Positions 44,001 through 53,500 of a stretch of 64,000 bases of DNA are shown here, piece by piece. The notes under the pieces are model-generated. The model did not search any database. It was not told where the DNA came from and saw only the letters and a list, made by a program, of their open reading frames with translations. Source of the DNA: Leptasterias polaris (taxonomy: Eukaryota > Echinodermata > Asteroidea > Forcipulatida > Asteriidae); the NCBI GenBank assembly GCA_037783415.1, contig JAZGTN010000048.1, positions 806,001 through 870,000 of the forward strand, given 5' to 3'. The translations under genes and the position numbers were made by a program. The first letter of the stretch is position 1; each line of letters begins with the position of its first letter.

Positions 44001-45794
44001 AAAAGCCAACGACGACAAGCTCTTCACGGTTTGCATGACGATGTTGGACATCTTGGAGAAGACAGGACGTTAGACTTGGTTCGTTCCCGATTTTACTGGC
44101 CACTTATGGCAGCAGATGTCGAGGAGAAATGTCGGACATGTGAGAGGTGTGTAAGACGGAAAAGGCGAGCTGTGAAGGCTGCACCATTAGTTTCCATCCG
44201 AACCACCTCTCCAATGGAATTGGTCTGCATCGATTTCCTCACCTTAGAACCCGACGACAGAAACACCAAAAACATACTTGTTGTAACAGATCATTACACA
44301 AGATATGCCCAAGCTTTCCCAACCAAAGATCAGACGTCCCGCACCGTTGCTAAAATCTTGTGGGAATCCTACTTCGTACACTATGGATTTCCAGAAAGGT
44401 TACATTCTGACCAAGGTCGTGATTTTGAAGCAAAAATCATCAAGGAGCTCTGCTCAATCTCTGGGACTAAGAAGACTCGAACAACGCCATACCATCCTCA
44501 AGGAAACGGCCAATGTGAGCGGTTTAATCAAACCTTGCTGATGATGTTAGGCACGCTGGAGGATGAGAAAAAGACTAAATGGCGACTCCATGTTGGCCCC
44601 CTGGTGCATGCTTATAACTGTACCAAGCATACCTCAACAGGAGTGTCTCCATACTTTTTGATGTTCGGCAGAGAACCACGCCTTCCCATTGATCTTCTGT
44701 TTGGTTTACCCACCCTGACTGGGAACACCTTGCATCGGAACTATGTAGCTGACTTAAAAGAAAGACTACAAAGAGCCCATAAACTTGCCTCTGCCACCAT
44801 GGAGAAGACTGCATCTGCCTATAGGAAGAAATACAATAAGTCAGTCCGCGAGAATAATCTCAAAGAAGGAGATCATGTTCTTATCAGGAATGTCGGCTTG
44901 AAGGGACAACACAAACTTGCTGATCGCTGGAGTAAAAACGTGTACAAAGTCATCCGCAAGATGAGTCCTGAAATACCTGTGTACTTGGTTGGTCCGATAA
45001 ATGATGACGGCCCAAACAAAACTCTCCATCGAAATATGCTGCTTCCATGCGGTTTCTTTGGAAATGAGCCATCTGAAGATGATACACCGAGACCACCACA
45101 ACCAAAACCCCGCCAGCGGAAATCATTAAGACAATCACTTAAAGAGCATCTAGATGATTCAAATGATGCATTGGACTCTGACTCCTCAGACAAGAGTCAA
45201 ACATACATCCTCCGTCCAATACCTACTCCAAGGATTTCACTTAATCCAAATGCCCAAAGCTTCATGCCAAAAGAAACTCCTGCAGAAGTCTACACTTGTC
45301 AGAATGACAATGATGTTCCAGTCCCTGTGGCAAATGAACCTGGAACAAGTCTAATTAACTCCAACTTTGATGAGAAGAAATCTCCTTCAGAATCAATGTC
45401 TTCCTCAGAGTCGGAAACAACTCCAAAGAGTACTTATGCATCTTACAGACCAGTACGTCGGAGAAGACCAAAAGACATTCCTGCAGAAGTCTACACTTGT
45501 CAGAATGACAATGATGTTCCAGTCCCTGTGGCGAATGAACCTGGAACAAGTCTAAATAACTCCAACCTTGATGAGAAGAAATCTCCTTCAGAATCAATGT
45601 CTTCATCAGAGTCAGAAACAACTCCCAAGAGTACTTATGCATCTCGCAGACCAGTGCGTCGGAGAAGACCCCCTCAGTATTATGGATTCGAAACTCCTGA
45701 GGCTAAGCTTCTTGCACAACATTTTGCTACTCAACAGGAAGCACTGAAGGCTACCAATAACCTGATTAAGGCCATTTATTCCAAGGCCAATTAA
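41070..45794 (+). CDS. pol: Pol polyprotein (protease, RT, RNase H, integrase)
   Basis: Open from just after a TAG at 41067 to TAA 45792-45794 (1574 codons), in the -1 frame relative to gag and presumably made as a Gag-Pol fusion. In order: aspartic protease LLDTGSQVT (catalytic Asp at 41271); reverse transcriptase with LDLKSGYYQIEL, RMPQGITNAPATFQ and VYLDDIIVFG (YLDD 42615-42626); RNase H beginning HTDASGIGLGAAL with TDNNPLTYVL; an HHCC zinc region (GLHDDVGHLGED to CRTCERC); integrase core D (VCIDFLT), D (HSDQGRDFE) and E (GQCERFNQTL); then a GPY/F-like module near DRWSKNVYKVI. The C-terminal tail has a 67-residue tandem repeat and ends in a helical segment. All catalytic residues I can check are present. 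Confidence 0.95.
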   Translation, partial: FGKRQRAAVERQTVAPKSKSLTSTKTAKTCQGNVSDETSECIAPKGVVGNQATTPVYIDGHLSKCLLDTGSQVTCVTEAFHCQYLPHRQIHPLSNLLVTGAAGQPVPYKGYIELNLNFPAHTAGLQQETTTLALVCTASQKENDVPLIVGTNTNVIRAMLKAYDQAGEKKIIDNLSIDTVWATFYRMNLNNNGDLGKVKSSSKRPITIAPGQEIEVTGRITNRKRIKQEVLIEHGSSSQLPSEIMVRNTLVELPAHRTAKTRVVLANKSHQYVVIPAHCNIASVSSISQKSIFPAESPIELENSIEDSTDCVKFDFDGSSLPEREIRRIKDILHNYSDVFSKDDLDIGCTTTVKHKIDLSDETPFRENCRRIPPADYADARQHLKDLQDKGIIKNSESQFASPIVLVRKKNGDLRMCIDYRKLNTRTIRDQYSIPKIEDMLHAMCGAKWFSCLDLKSGYYQIELAEEDKHKTAFWCPLGFYEFNRMPQGITNAPATFQRLMEKCMGDLNQTEVFVYLDDIIVFGKTAEEHEERLMKVLERLRQFGLKLGPNKCKFFQSSVKCLGHVVSSEGVSTDPSKIDAVKTWPVPTTAKELKSFLGFAGYYRRFVEGFSSIAKRLNELTNGCDLTKKRFRKTTTKRKSKTTLRSPNEPFGDLWSKECQQSFDTIIEKLTTAPVLGFVDYKKPFVIHTDASGIGLGAALYQEQEDSKLRVIAYASRGLSKSELNYPAHKWEFLALKWAITDKFHDYLYGTKFTVLTDNNPLTYVLTTAKLDATGHRWLAALANYNFDIKYRPGCKNTDADGLSRRPQQPPRDDDESIQIEDRISLLRNKINQGSQNEDVSTCTREVFQAICQNRRIDVLANNSTNSQEDENPPLVESLTDSTQAVPSEFIELEPTTLPKMDSIDWQSFQREDEVLRQIIHFFEEEYKPTKEERASLQNEAKILLRQWDKLFLRDGVLYRKSTSHDGRKILQLVLPKSQRRQALHGLHDDVGHLGEDRTLDLVRSRFYWPLMAADVEEKCRTCERCVRRKRRAVKAAPLVSIRTTSPMELVCIDFLTLEPDDRNTKNILVVTDHYTRYAQAFPTKDQTSRTVAKILWESYFVHYGFPERLHSDQGRDFEAKIIKELCSISGTKKTRTTPYHPQGNGQCERFNQTLLMMLGTLEDEKKTKWRLHVGPLVHAYNCTKHTSTGVSPYFLMFGREPRLPIDLLFGLPTLTGNTLHRNYVADLKERLQRAHKLASATMEKTASAYRKKYNKSVRENNLKEGDHVLIRNVGLKGQHKLADRWSKNVYKVIRKMSPEIPVYLVGPINDDGPNKTLHRNMLLPCGFFGNEPSEDDTPRPPQPKPRQRKSLRQSLKEHLDDSNDALDSDSSDKSQTYILRPIPTPRISLNPNAQSFMPKETPAEVYTCQNDNDVPVPVANEPGTSLINSNFDEKKSPSESMSSSESETTPKSTYASYRPVRRRRPKDIPAEVYTCQNDNDVPVPVANEPGTSLNNSNLDEKKSPSESMSSSESETTPKSTYASRRPVRRRRPPQYYGFETPEAKLLAQHFATQQEALKATNNLIKAIYSKAN
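41073..41115 (+). promoter_or_regulatory. Programmed -1 ribosomal frameshift signal at the gag-pol junction
   Basis: In the gag frame the codons are TCG GGA AAA, so GGGAAAA (41073-41079) is a canonical X XXY YYZ heptamer. After a 6-nt spacer, GGGCAGCTGT (41086-41095) can pair with ACAGTTGCCC (41106-41115), a 10-bp stem with one G-U and a 10-nt loop. The loop GAGA (41097-41100) could pair with TCTC (41129-41132) to make a pseudoknot. The -1 frame is exactly the pol frame, open from 41070. Confidence 0.8.
45279..45680 (+). repeat. 67-codon tandem repeat in the Pol C-terminal tail
   Basis: Two copies with a 201-bp period (45279-45479, 45480-45680), each beginning PAEVYTCQNDNDVPVPV, with a Ser/Glu-rich middle and an Arg-rich end (PVRRRRP). 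The second differs at a few residues (INSNF against NNSNL, SYRPV against SRRPV). The period keeps frame, so the duplication is tolerated in the protein. Confidence 0.9.
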
Positions 45795-45831
45795 TTAGTC
45801 AAGAAGACACATGTCGAGGACGCCATGATTC

Positions 45832-45844
45832 AAAGAGGGGAGAA
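45832..45844 (+). promoter_or_regulatory. Polypurine tract
   Basis: AAAGAGGGGAGAA directly before the 3' LTR TGTCGG, the expected primer site for plus-strand DNA synthesis. Confidence 0.85.
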
Positions 45845-46817
45845 TGTCGGACCCTGTCGCATTGCAGTCGTCCTCTGTGTGCGTTGCGCCCGTGCGCTCT
45901 TCAGCACGCGATTATCGCAGCGCGCAAATTGTTGTTTTTATTTTACTTTCTTGTTCTTTATAATTAGAAGCGTTAATGATCTAGAGGTGATCACATCGAA
46001 ACAATTACTCTCCGGTGTTCTTTCTTATAATTGTATATCACCTCTCGTTGATCTACCCTGTCCCTTACAGGTAGGCTTCTTACTTTGTTATCTTAATGAA
46101 TTGTATAAACGATGATTGTATTATTTAATATATTGACGATAATTTTAGAGGAAATATCCCACTCCGTTTTATGTTAAATAAATCCTAAGTTTATTTGACG
46201 TTAGAAAGATTTGTTGACTTTTTGAAGAATGTGTGAGATTGCAATTCTTTCCATTATACATTTTCGTAAAGTAAATTGTTGTTTATATAAAAATTACTTC
46301 ATTGCTGTTTACTTAAGTAACGTCGATCATTTTTGTTGTTGCAATGATTAGAAGCGTTAATGATCTAGAGGTGATCACATCGAAACAATTACTCTCCGGT
46401 GTTCTTTCTTATAATTGTATATCACCTCTCGTTGATCTACCCTGTCCCTTACAGATCACGCTTTGGGGAGCCGGCCCGGTCCGCCTCTTCGCAATTTCCA
46501 TCCCATTGTTTTGATGATAACAACCTCTGACGTTTTCCATCCCTTTGTGCTGATGATACACCAACCTCTGAGAATATCCTTGAAGCTCTGCTCATCGAAG
46601 CCTATTTCTCATAATTAATTACACAAGCCGATTGTACTTAAATCACAACATTATTGTAAATCATTGTATATGTTTTGATGATTGATTTGAATAATAATAT
46701 AAGAAGAAGCAATGCATATATAGGCTTATCTCTGTCTGATCTTTATTTTTTTACTAATAGACGAACCGACCAGGTCCTTCAAAATTACTTAGCCAAAAGT
46801 TAGAAAGACCTGTGACA
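45845..46817 (+). repeat. 3' LTR
   Basis: 973 bp, identical to the 5' LTR wherever I compared it, including both 108-bp internal blocks. It is followed by the target duplication CTTG. Confidence 0.95.
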
Positions 46818-47572
46818 CTTGGATAAGTAATATTTTATCCATTTAACATAAACACAAAATTACATGGAGGCTATTCTACCAAAGAAAGTGGCTTGGACGC
46901 CCGTATCAAACAGCGGCTAGAACTACCTATTTCAGTGACTTGTTTGAATTTCAGGCCCTTTTTTTTTGTCTGCCTGGTGAACAAACTGGCCGTTACTTTT
47001 AGATGGAATTAAATACTGCTCTTTGATCTACTTCAGAGTACTGTCACCAGAAGTTCATTGCAGTCTGTAAATCCAGGGTTACCTAGAGGTGGAAATGCCG
47101 AGGTTTTGATCATAGTTTCAGACATGTTTCGGTGATGTCTCTCGCCCCTGAATGTTGGACAAACCCTTATTTCGTGGGACGCGAGCCAGCTAGTAGGGCG
47201 CCATCTGGGAACTCTTTGTAGTTTTTCGCACCCGAAGACATATTCCAGCTTTGTATGCCCCTGTATAGATAATTATTATAGATAATCATTAATCAGTTGG
47301 ATCCGTGGTTTCTTGTGTCCAGTACTTCTCGACCCCAGCAATGGAGGTAGAGCCTGCATGATCCCATGTAAAATTTGTTAGTGTACAACCTGTCGTATAA
47401 ACTGACGTCATTACTACCGCTTTGGTCAATTTGTACATGGGCTCGATACCCGCCCAGTTGACAGTTCACTAAAAAAAATCTTCATGTCTCAAGTTTTTAT
47501 AGTGAACGGATAAAAGTTAATTTACATGAATCAATACAAGGTACATGTGCAATCCAATCTCTGTAATTTTCA

Positions 47573-50500
47573 TTATTTTGCTTTGTGATTTTGCATTAGA
47601 ATTGCCGAGAATGCTAGCCGAGTCAAGCTGGTAAAGTGTTGTGGCAATATCAAAATTGGATAACCTTAACAAACTCGAAATCAAAGCTTTGGTTTCCATT
47701 CCACCAAATCTGTATGAAGAGCTCGATATGGAACTTTTACCAGTTTTATTGTATATATCTCCATTTATAAAGGATAAAAAAAAAATAAAAAAACGGTTCC
47801 AAAAACCAAAAGTGATCCGTAGGTCTATTCGTCCGCTCCGAACTATATTAAAGGTCATTAGTGCAAGTGTATGGGTTTCATAAAATAATTTGCTTTTGGA
47901 TATTTTAGAGCTCCTGGTATTTGTGGAGTTAATTGATCAAGAGTGTTCTTCAAAGTATTTGTTTGGCAAAAAGAAATATTTATTTTCTAGAAGTAAAATA
48001 TGTACTCCTTGATATACATTTTCAAATTTTTACGCATTTAGTATGAAATGACCATTAATTATCATATAGCTCTGAGCAGACGTATTTAGATTGTTTTTAT
48101 TCTATTGTACTTACATGACCAGAGTGGATGGTATCACTGCGAGGCCGGCCATTAATTTAAAAACAAACTTTGGATCATCAGCAACAGTCGCGGTATAGAT
48201 GGAGCCAAATATAAGAGGAGCCAAGAAACTTGCAAGACCTTCTATGGCAGAAGTCACTCCAAACAAGCTCCCTAGGAAGTAGAATCATTACCACATGTAG
48301 TTCATATAGTTATGATAAAGAAGTTATTTTGATTTGAATGTCTGCCAAAACAAAGCAAGCAAAAGTAAGTTTGCCCAAAACCCCTAAAAAGAGATAACGG
48401 GTTGGTTTGAAGTTGTTGAAAGTCAACAGTGGGTGACACACTCACCGGTCCTTTTCTATTCTCGTCGCTGATGGATGGAAAAGGTCCGGCCTATGGGCGG
48501 CCAAAAGGGCCAAAATTAAAGAAAAACTCAATCAAAGGACAAACGAACAGTCAAAGGACAAATTCATATAAGAAAGGCATGAGTAAACAAACAAACAAAA
48601 CATCAAGAGAACAATAACTAAAAAGACAGAGTCAAAATCAAACAAAGGTCAAAACCAGAAGAGGACAAATTCACAGAAAGACAAAGTCAAAACCAAAGGA
48701 CAAAACAAAAAGAAGACAAAATTACAGAAAGACAAATTATAATCAAATAAAGGACAAACCGACAAGAGGACAACATTACAAAAAGACAAACTCACAATCA
48801 AAGGACGAAACGACAAGAGTTCAAAATTACAGAAAGACAAACTCACAATCAAAGGACGAAACTGCAAAACGACGTGGGCACGGTCGACGGACTAACGCCA
48901 GTCGAATAATACTCATTCCCAGAATCAAAGGACAAACACACAGCAGCAAAGGACAAAGCCACCACCAAAGGACAAAGCCACCACCAAAGGACAAAGCCAC
49001 CACCAAAGGACGTAGCCATGAAGGACGTTTTCACAAAAGGTCTAACTGATGTTGAACGACGAGGGCGCTTTTCAGTGTTGCACATAACATCATGGGCGCA
49101 CCACACCAAATAAGCCAGAATTAATGCGCCAAGCTACTTATCATAATTTGTAAACCCACAACTTATTTTTAATTACAACGTTTTGGGGGTCATGCAATTA
49201 ATAGATTGTGTAAATATAATAATCTATCACAACCTGGGGGTTCTGTGCTTCAACTTTTGAGGAGACTTGATAAATTTAGGCGTTAAAGTTGGCCCTATTT
49301 GACCGGGTAAGTAGAGAAGTGCTTCACGAAAACTGGCAGCAAGTCGGTTTTGGAAAAATACAAATTTTCGCGTTTTTTTCTTCTGGGGTAGTTAGCAAAA
49401 ATTCCAAACGGCTGACCTGGCAAAAATTGAAAAGAATTCTGAAGTTCAGTCGTCCGAAAATATGTTTGATTGGTTTTCAAGAGGCTGAGAGACTTTCACG
49501 ATTTTTTGAGTATTTTTGAATATTTATCATTTAGCATTGGTTCCTATGGGAGTTTATTTAGTGTGGTGCGCCCTCATGCATGCAAACATGGCGGCCGTCC
49601 ATGCAGCCGATGTTATTGTCAGAAATCTACGAAGACGAGTCGATCGACTGTATACAACTATCGCAAATGGAGATGCTATTTCTGTTGGTATTATTAACTA
49701 CAGGTTGGATAGTTTGTCCCTGCTTTCTGAAGGTTTACAAGGTAAGATTGCTGTTTAGCAAGCCATTCTTTCAAAAGAAGAATATGAAATATTGTCACGT
49801 TTCATGTTATTTTTAACCCTAGAAATGTTTTTTCAATCTTCACCACTTGATAGAAATAGCCTCGAAATCTTACGTTCGTGACCGTGCTGTGTGTGTTGGT
49901 GAGACCATTATTTCTTCGGGGAGTACTGACTACAGTACAATGCAAATAGTGAGGGGCGGATATTTGTATCCATGGATACAGTAGACAACCGTCACTTTAT
50001 TATTAATTATGCGACACAATCTCCTGATAAATAAGAAGGGGAAATGTTGTATACTTGTCTTAAGTTAAGTGAGGTTTCAAGGACACAATTTACACTTGTG
50101 CACAAAGTCTATTTTTATGTCATTGCTCAAAATTCTCTGTCTCATTTTTGAAACTTCACTTGACTAGTGATTACAAATTTCTAGTGACTACATCTCCCCT
50201 TTACTAACATATCCTATTTCTAACATAGCTGATAGATAAATGTACTGCATTCTTTATGAGAAAGAGTTGATGTGGTGAGATGCACGTATAAAGTAACTGG
50301 CAATAAAATGTTTTGTTTTTCCTCTTTAATTTTCTGTTGTAGATGCTGTTTAAATTGAGATGGAGCTACGAAAGAAGCCTAAGGTAGACTACTGCTTGTT
50401 AGCGAATGGTCTTCCTATTACCCGGGAGTCAAACAAATCCACAAAAGTAAGCTGACCATCATCTCAACTTTGGGACATTGAGTTTTTGGAAACGAGAGGA

Positions 50501-53500
50501 GAGACGGGGAGTGAGGAGGTGCTTGTGCACTACATCGGTTGGAGCTCAGACTTTGACGAGTGGAAAAAACGGACCGACGTCGTAGACAGAAACTTTGCTA
50601 ATGAGAACAGCGACGCGTACTCTTCATTGATAAGCACTCTGACAATTGCAGTGAAAGATAACCTAAACCTGTCTCGGGTACAAAACACCGAAATTACTGT
50701 CAAAACAAGTGTGCAGAGAGAAACATTTGAAAACTTGATCGATGCACTTCAGCTGAAGGATTGGAAAACCGCAGGAAAAAAAAACGATTTACAGAGGATC
50801 GATAGCGGCTTTCATTCCTGTCTTTGGAAAAGACTGGTGGTATCGAGTCTGTAGTGAAGTTGGCGACTTCGCGTACATTGTAGATGGTACGATCCAGCTC
50901 TGGCTGTTGGAGAGGGACTGTCTCACAGTGTACACTGTGGACCTGGAGAAGAAAATTGTACACCGCGGGTACGTCGCCAATCTGCGCTCCCTAAACCGAT
51001 TTTCCCAACAGTCATTTAAAAAACTGAATGACCAGATAACAAAGTGTTATTTTAGAGGCTCAAACCACCAAATTTCAAACTTACAAGCCCTTGAACAGAT
51101 CATGCAAAAGACAAATAGGATTGTACTTGTACCCATCTTGCCATAGAAAGTCAAACAAAGTACACTGCTCTAAGTGTGGACATGAAGGGCATTACAAGCC
51201 ATCGTGCTCTGTGTAAATAATAATGTTCCTCTTTCACAGAACTTTAGAAGGAGCATTGGATTGAGTTGGAGTTTAAAGTTAGTTTACATGTTCCCTAAAA
51301 GGCTCTAGTCTTTGAGAAAAGAGTAAAATAATTAGTTTTGGTCTCCCGAGTCCAAAACCTGTGCTATTTTAATGAATAAAAAAATAAATGCTGTTTTCTC
51401 GTTAAAGAAATAACAAAAAGAGCTGAAACTTTCACATGTTTGTGTTATTACATATTATGCCTTTCAATTTCAACAAACTTTAACATTTCTTAGTGTTCAA
51501 AAGCATATTTATGTACATAGTAATCTCTGTTTATTTTAACAGAGTTTTTTCAGTTCAAATAAATGTTCTTTCTCGAAAGAGTTATTCAATTTGAGCTTCT
51601 TTTGTGTACATTCAATGTTTCTTCTCATGTATTATATACACCCTCACTCAAAATGATCAAGGACATCCCCTTTCTCAAAAGGCAACATGTTTATCTCGGG
51701 TCTCCCACACAGACAATCCGTTGTCTGTGCGTGCAGTACTTCCTGTGCAGTACATGTGCTCTACGGTGGAATAAAGTAGTGTTCTTAGGTTGACAATTCT
51801 CACGAAACAAATCGATGGAGAATGAGGAGAATGAAAGGAGGAGAATTTGCACATGCGTGCAACACTGAAAAGTGCCCTCGTCGTTCAACATCAGTTAGAC
51901 CTTTTGTGAAAACGTCCTTCATGGCTACGTCCTTTGGTGGTGGCTTTGTCCTTTGGTGGTGGCTTTGTCCTTTGCTGCTGTGTGTTTGTCCTTTGATTCT
52001 GGGAATGAGTATTATTCGACTGGCGTTAGTCCGTCGACCGTGCCCACGTCGTTTTGCAGTTTCGTCCTTTGATTGTGAGTTTGTCTTTCTGTAATTTTGA
52101 ACTCTTGTCGTTTCGTCCTTTGATTGTGAGTTTGTCTTTTTGTAATGTTGTCCTCTTGTCGGTTTGTCCTTTATTTGATTATAATTTGTCTTTCTGTAAT
52201 TTTGTCTTCTTTTTGTTTTGTCCTTTGGTTTTGACTTTGTCTTTCTGTGAATTTGTCCTCTTCTGGTTTTGACCTTTGTTTGATTTTGACTCTGTCTTTT
52301 TAGTTATTGTTCTCTTGATGTTTTGTTTGTTTGTTTACTCATGCCTTTCTTATATGAATTTGTCCTTTGACTGTTCGTTTGTCCTTTGATTGAGTTTTTC
52401 TTTAATTTTGGCCCTTTTGGCCGCCCATACCGGCCAGAGCCATAGGGTTGCGACAACTTGCGATTATAAGCCATTTTGTGTCAAAAAAGACGCACGGGCG
52501 ATTACAGGGTGCCAGACTAGTCTGCTGGGTTGTGCTGCATTTGGACCCCAAAAATTGCGTCCACCAACCACGTGTCTGAAGAAAACTGGCCCCTCAATGT
52601 CGCACCAGCCTGTCTTTATCCTTGCGGATAAATACAGGGGACCAGTTTACTCGGGGACCAGCTATAATTATTCGGACGCCCGCCCGCAATTGTCTCAAAA
52701 GTCTCCATTTGGTACAATGGGCCGTATTTGGTTGGTGGCTTTCGCTTGATAAAATACAATCTCCACACATTATGAACCAAGTTTAGTACGTAAGACAGGA
52801 GTCAATACTAAATCTGGATGCATTTAAAACTCGCAGTTACCTTTTTTTTCTTTCAAATTTGCATGTGTGGAAATATGAATTTAGGCCTGTAATGAAGCAG
52901 TATCCCAAAAATTGAGTACATACCAAACTGTTGTTTCTCGGCATAGTTTGACACACTGGCTGTAATGATTGCACCCGGTACAATACGAAAACAACCAAAA
53001 ACAGCAACTGGAGAGGAAACAATGGTTAATATTAAAACTTATTCAAGTGGTGAGTCTATCGATTGTCATGGCTTAAATTTCACAATAGGCCTAGTACTTC
53101 TTTAGATTCTTACCGAGCGCAGTTTTTGCTGAAGTTCAGTTTTAAAATTCACTTGACTCAAATTCTGTTGGCTTGGTCATTGATGGGATGTAGCCTACAT
53201 GTTCTAATTTCGGTCTTTACACAATAAAACATGTCATTTAAAGTTGATGACCTAATTTTTGTCAAAAGATTGTTTATATAAAATGAACGAATTTTTGACA
53301 GATAGTGCTGCTTGAAAACAAATCATACACAAACTTCCGCATATTATGCCATGAACAATGCATAAAAAACATGGTTTTGTTTATTTATTAATTTTTGTTT
53401 GTTTGTTTGTTTGTTGGGTTGTTGGGTTGTTTGTTTGTTTGTTTTTCTCATGCAATACCTCAATGAAAGTTTATAAGTATAGCTTGTAACTTATCCGACT

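Larger units (their letters stand above)
38658..46817 (+). mobile_element. Ty3/Gypsy LTR retrotransposon, full length, intact
   Basis: An 8160-bp element with 973-bp LTRs, a primer site, gag, pol (protease, reverse transcriptase, RNase H, integrase) and a polypurine tract. The integrase follows RNase H, the Ty3/Gypsy (Metaviridae-type) order. The target duplication is CTTG (38654-38657 and 46818-46821), and unit 1 (14606 region) keeps the empty site. LTRs look identical base for base and both coding frames are open, so insertion is recent. No envelope-like frame follows pol. Gag resembles vertebrate PNMA proteins. Confidence 0.95.

Noticed and set aside
41621..45642. Minus-strand frames of 60-106 codons within pol (and 39972-40352 in gag)
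   Set aside because: Shadows of a long coding frame with no recognisable domains; no accessory or envelope gene is evident.
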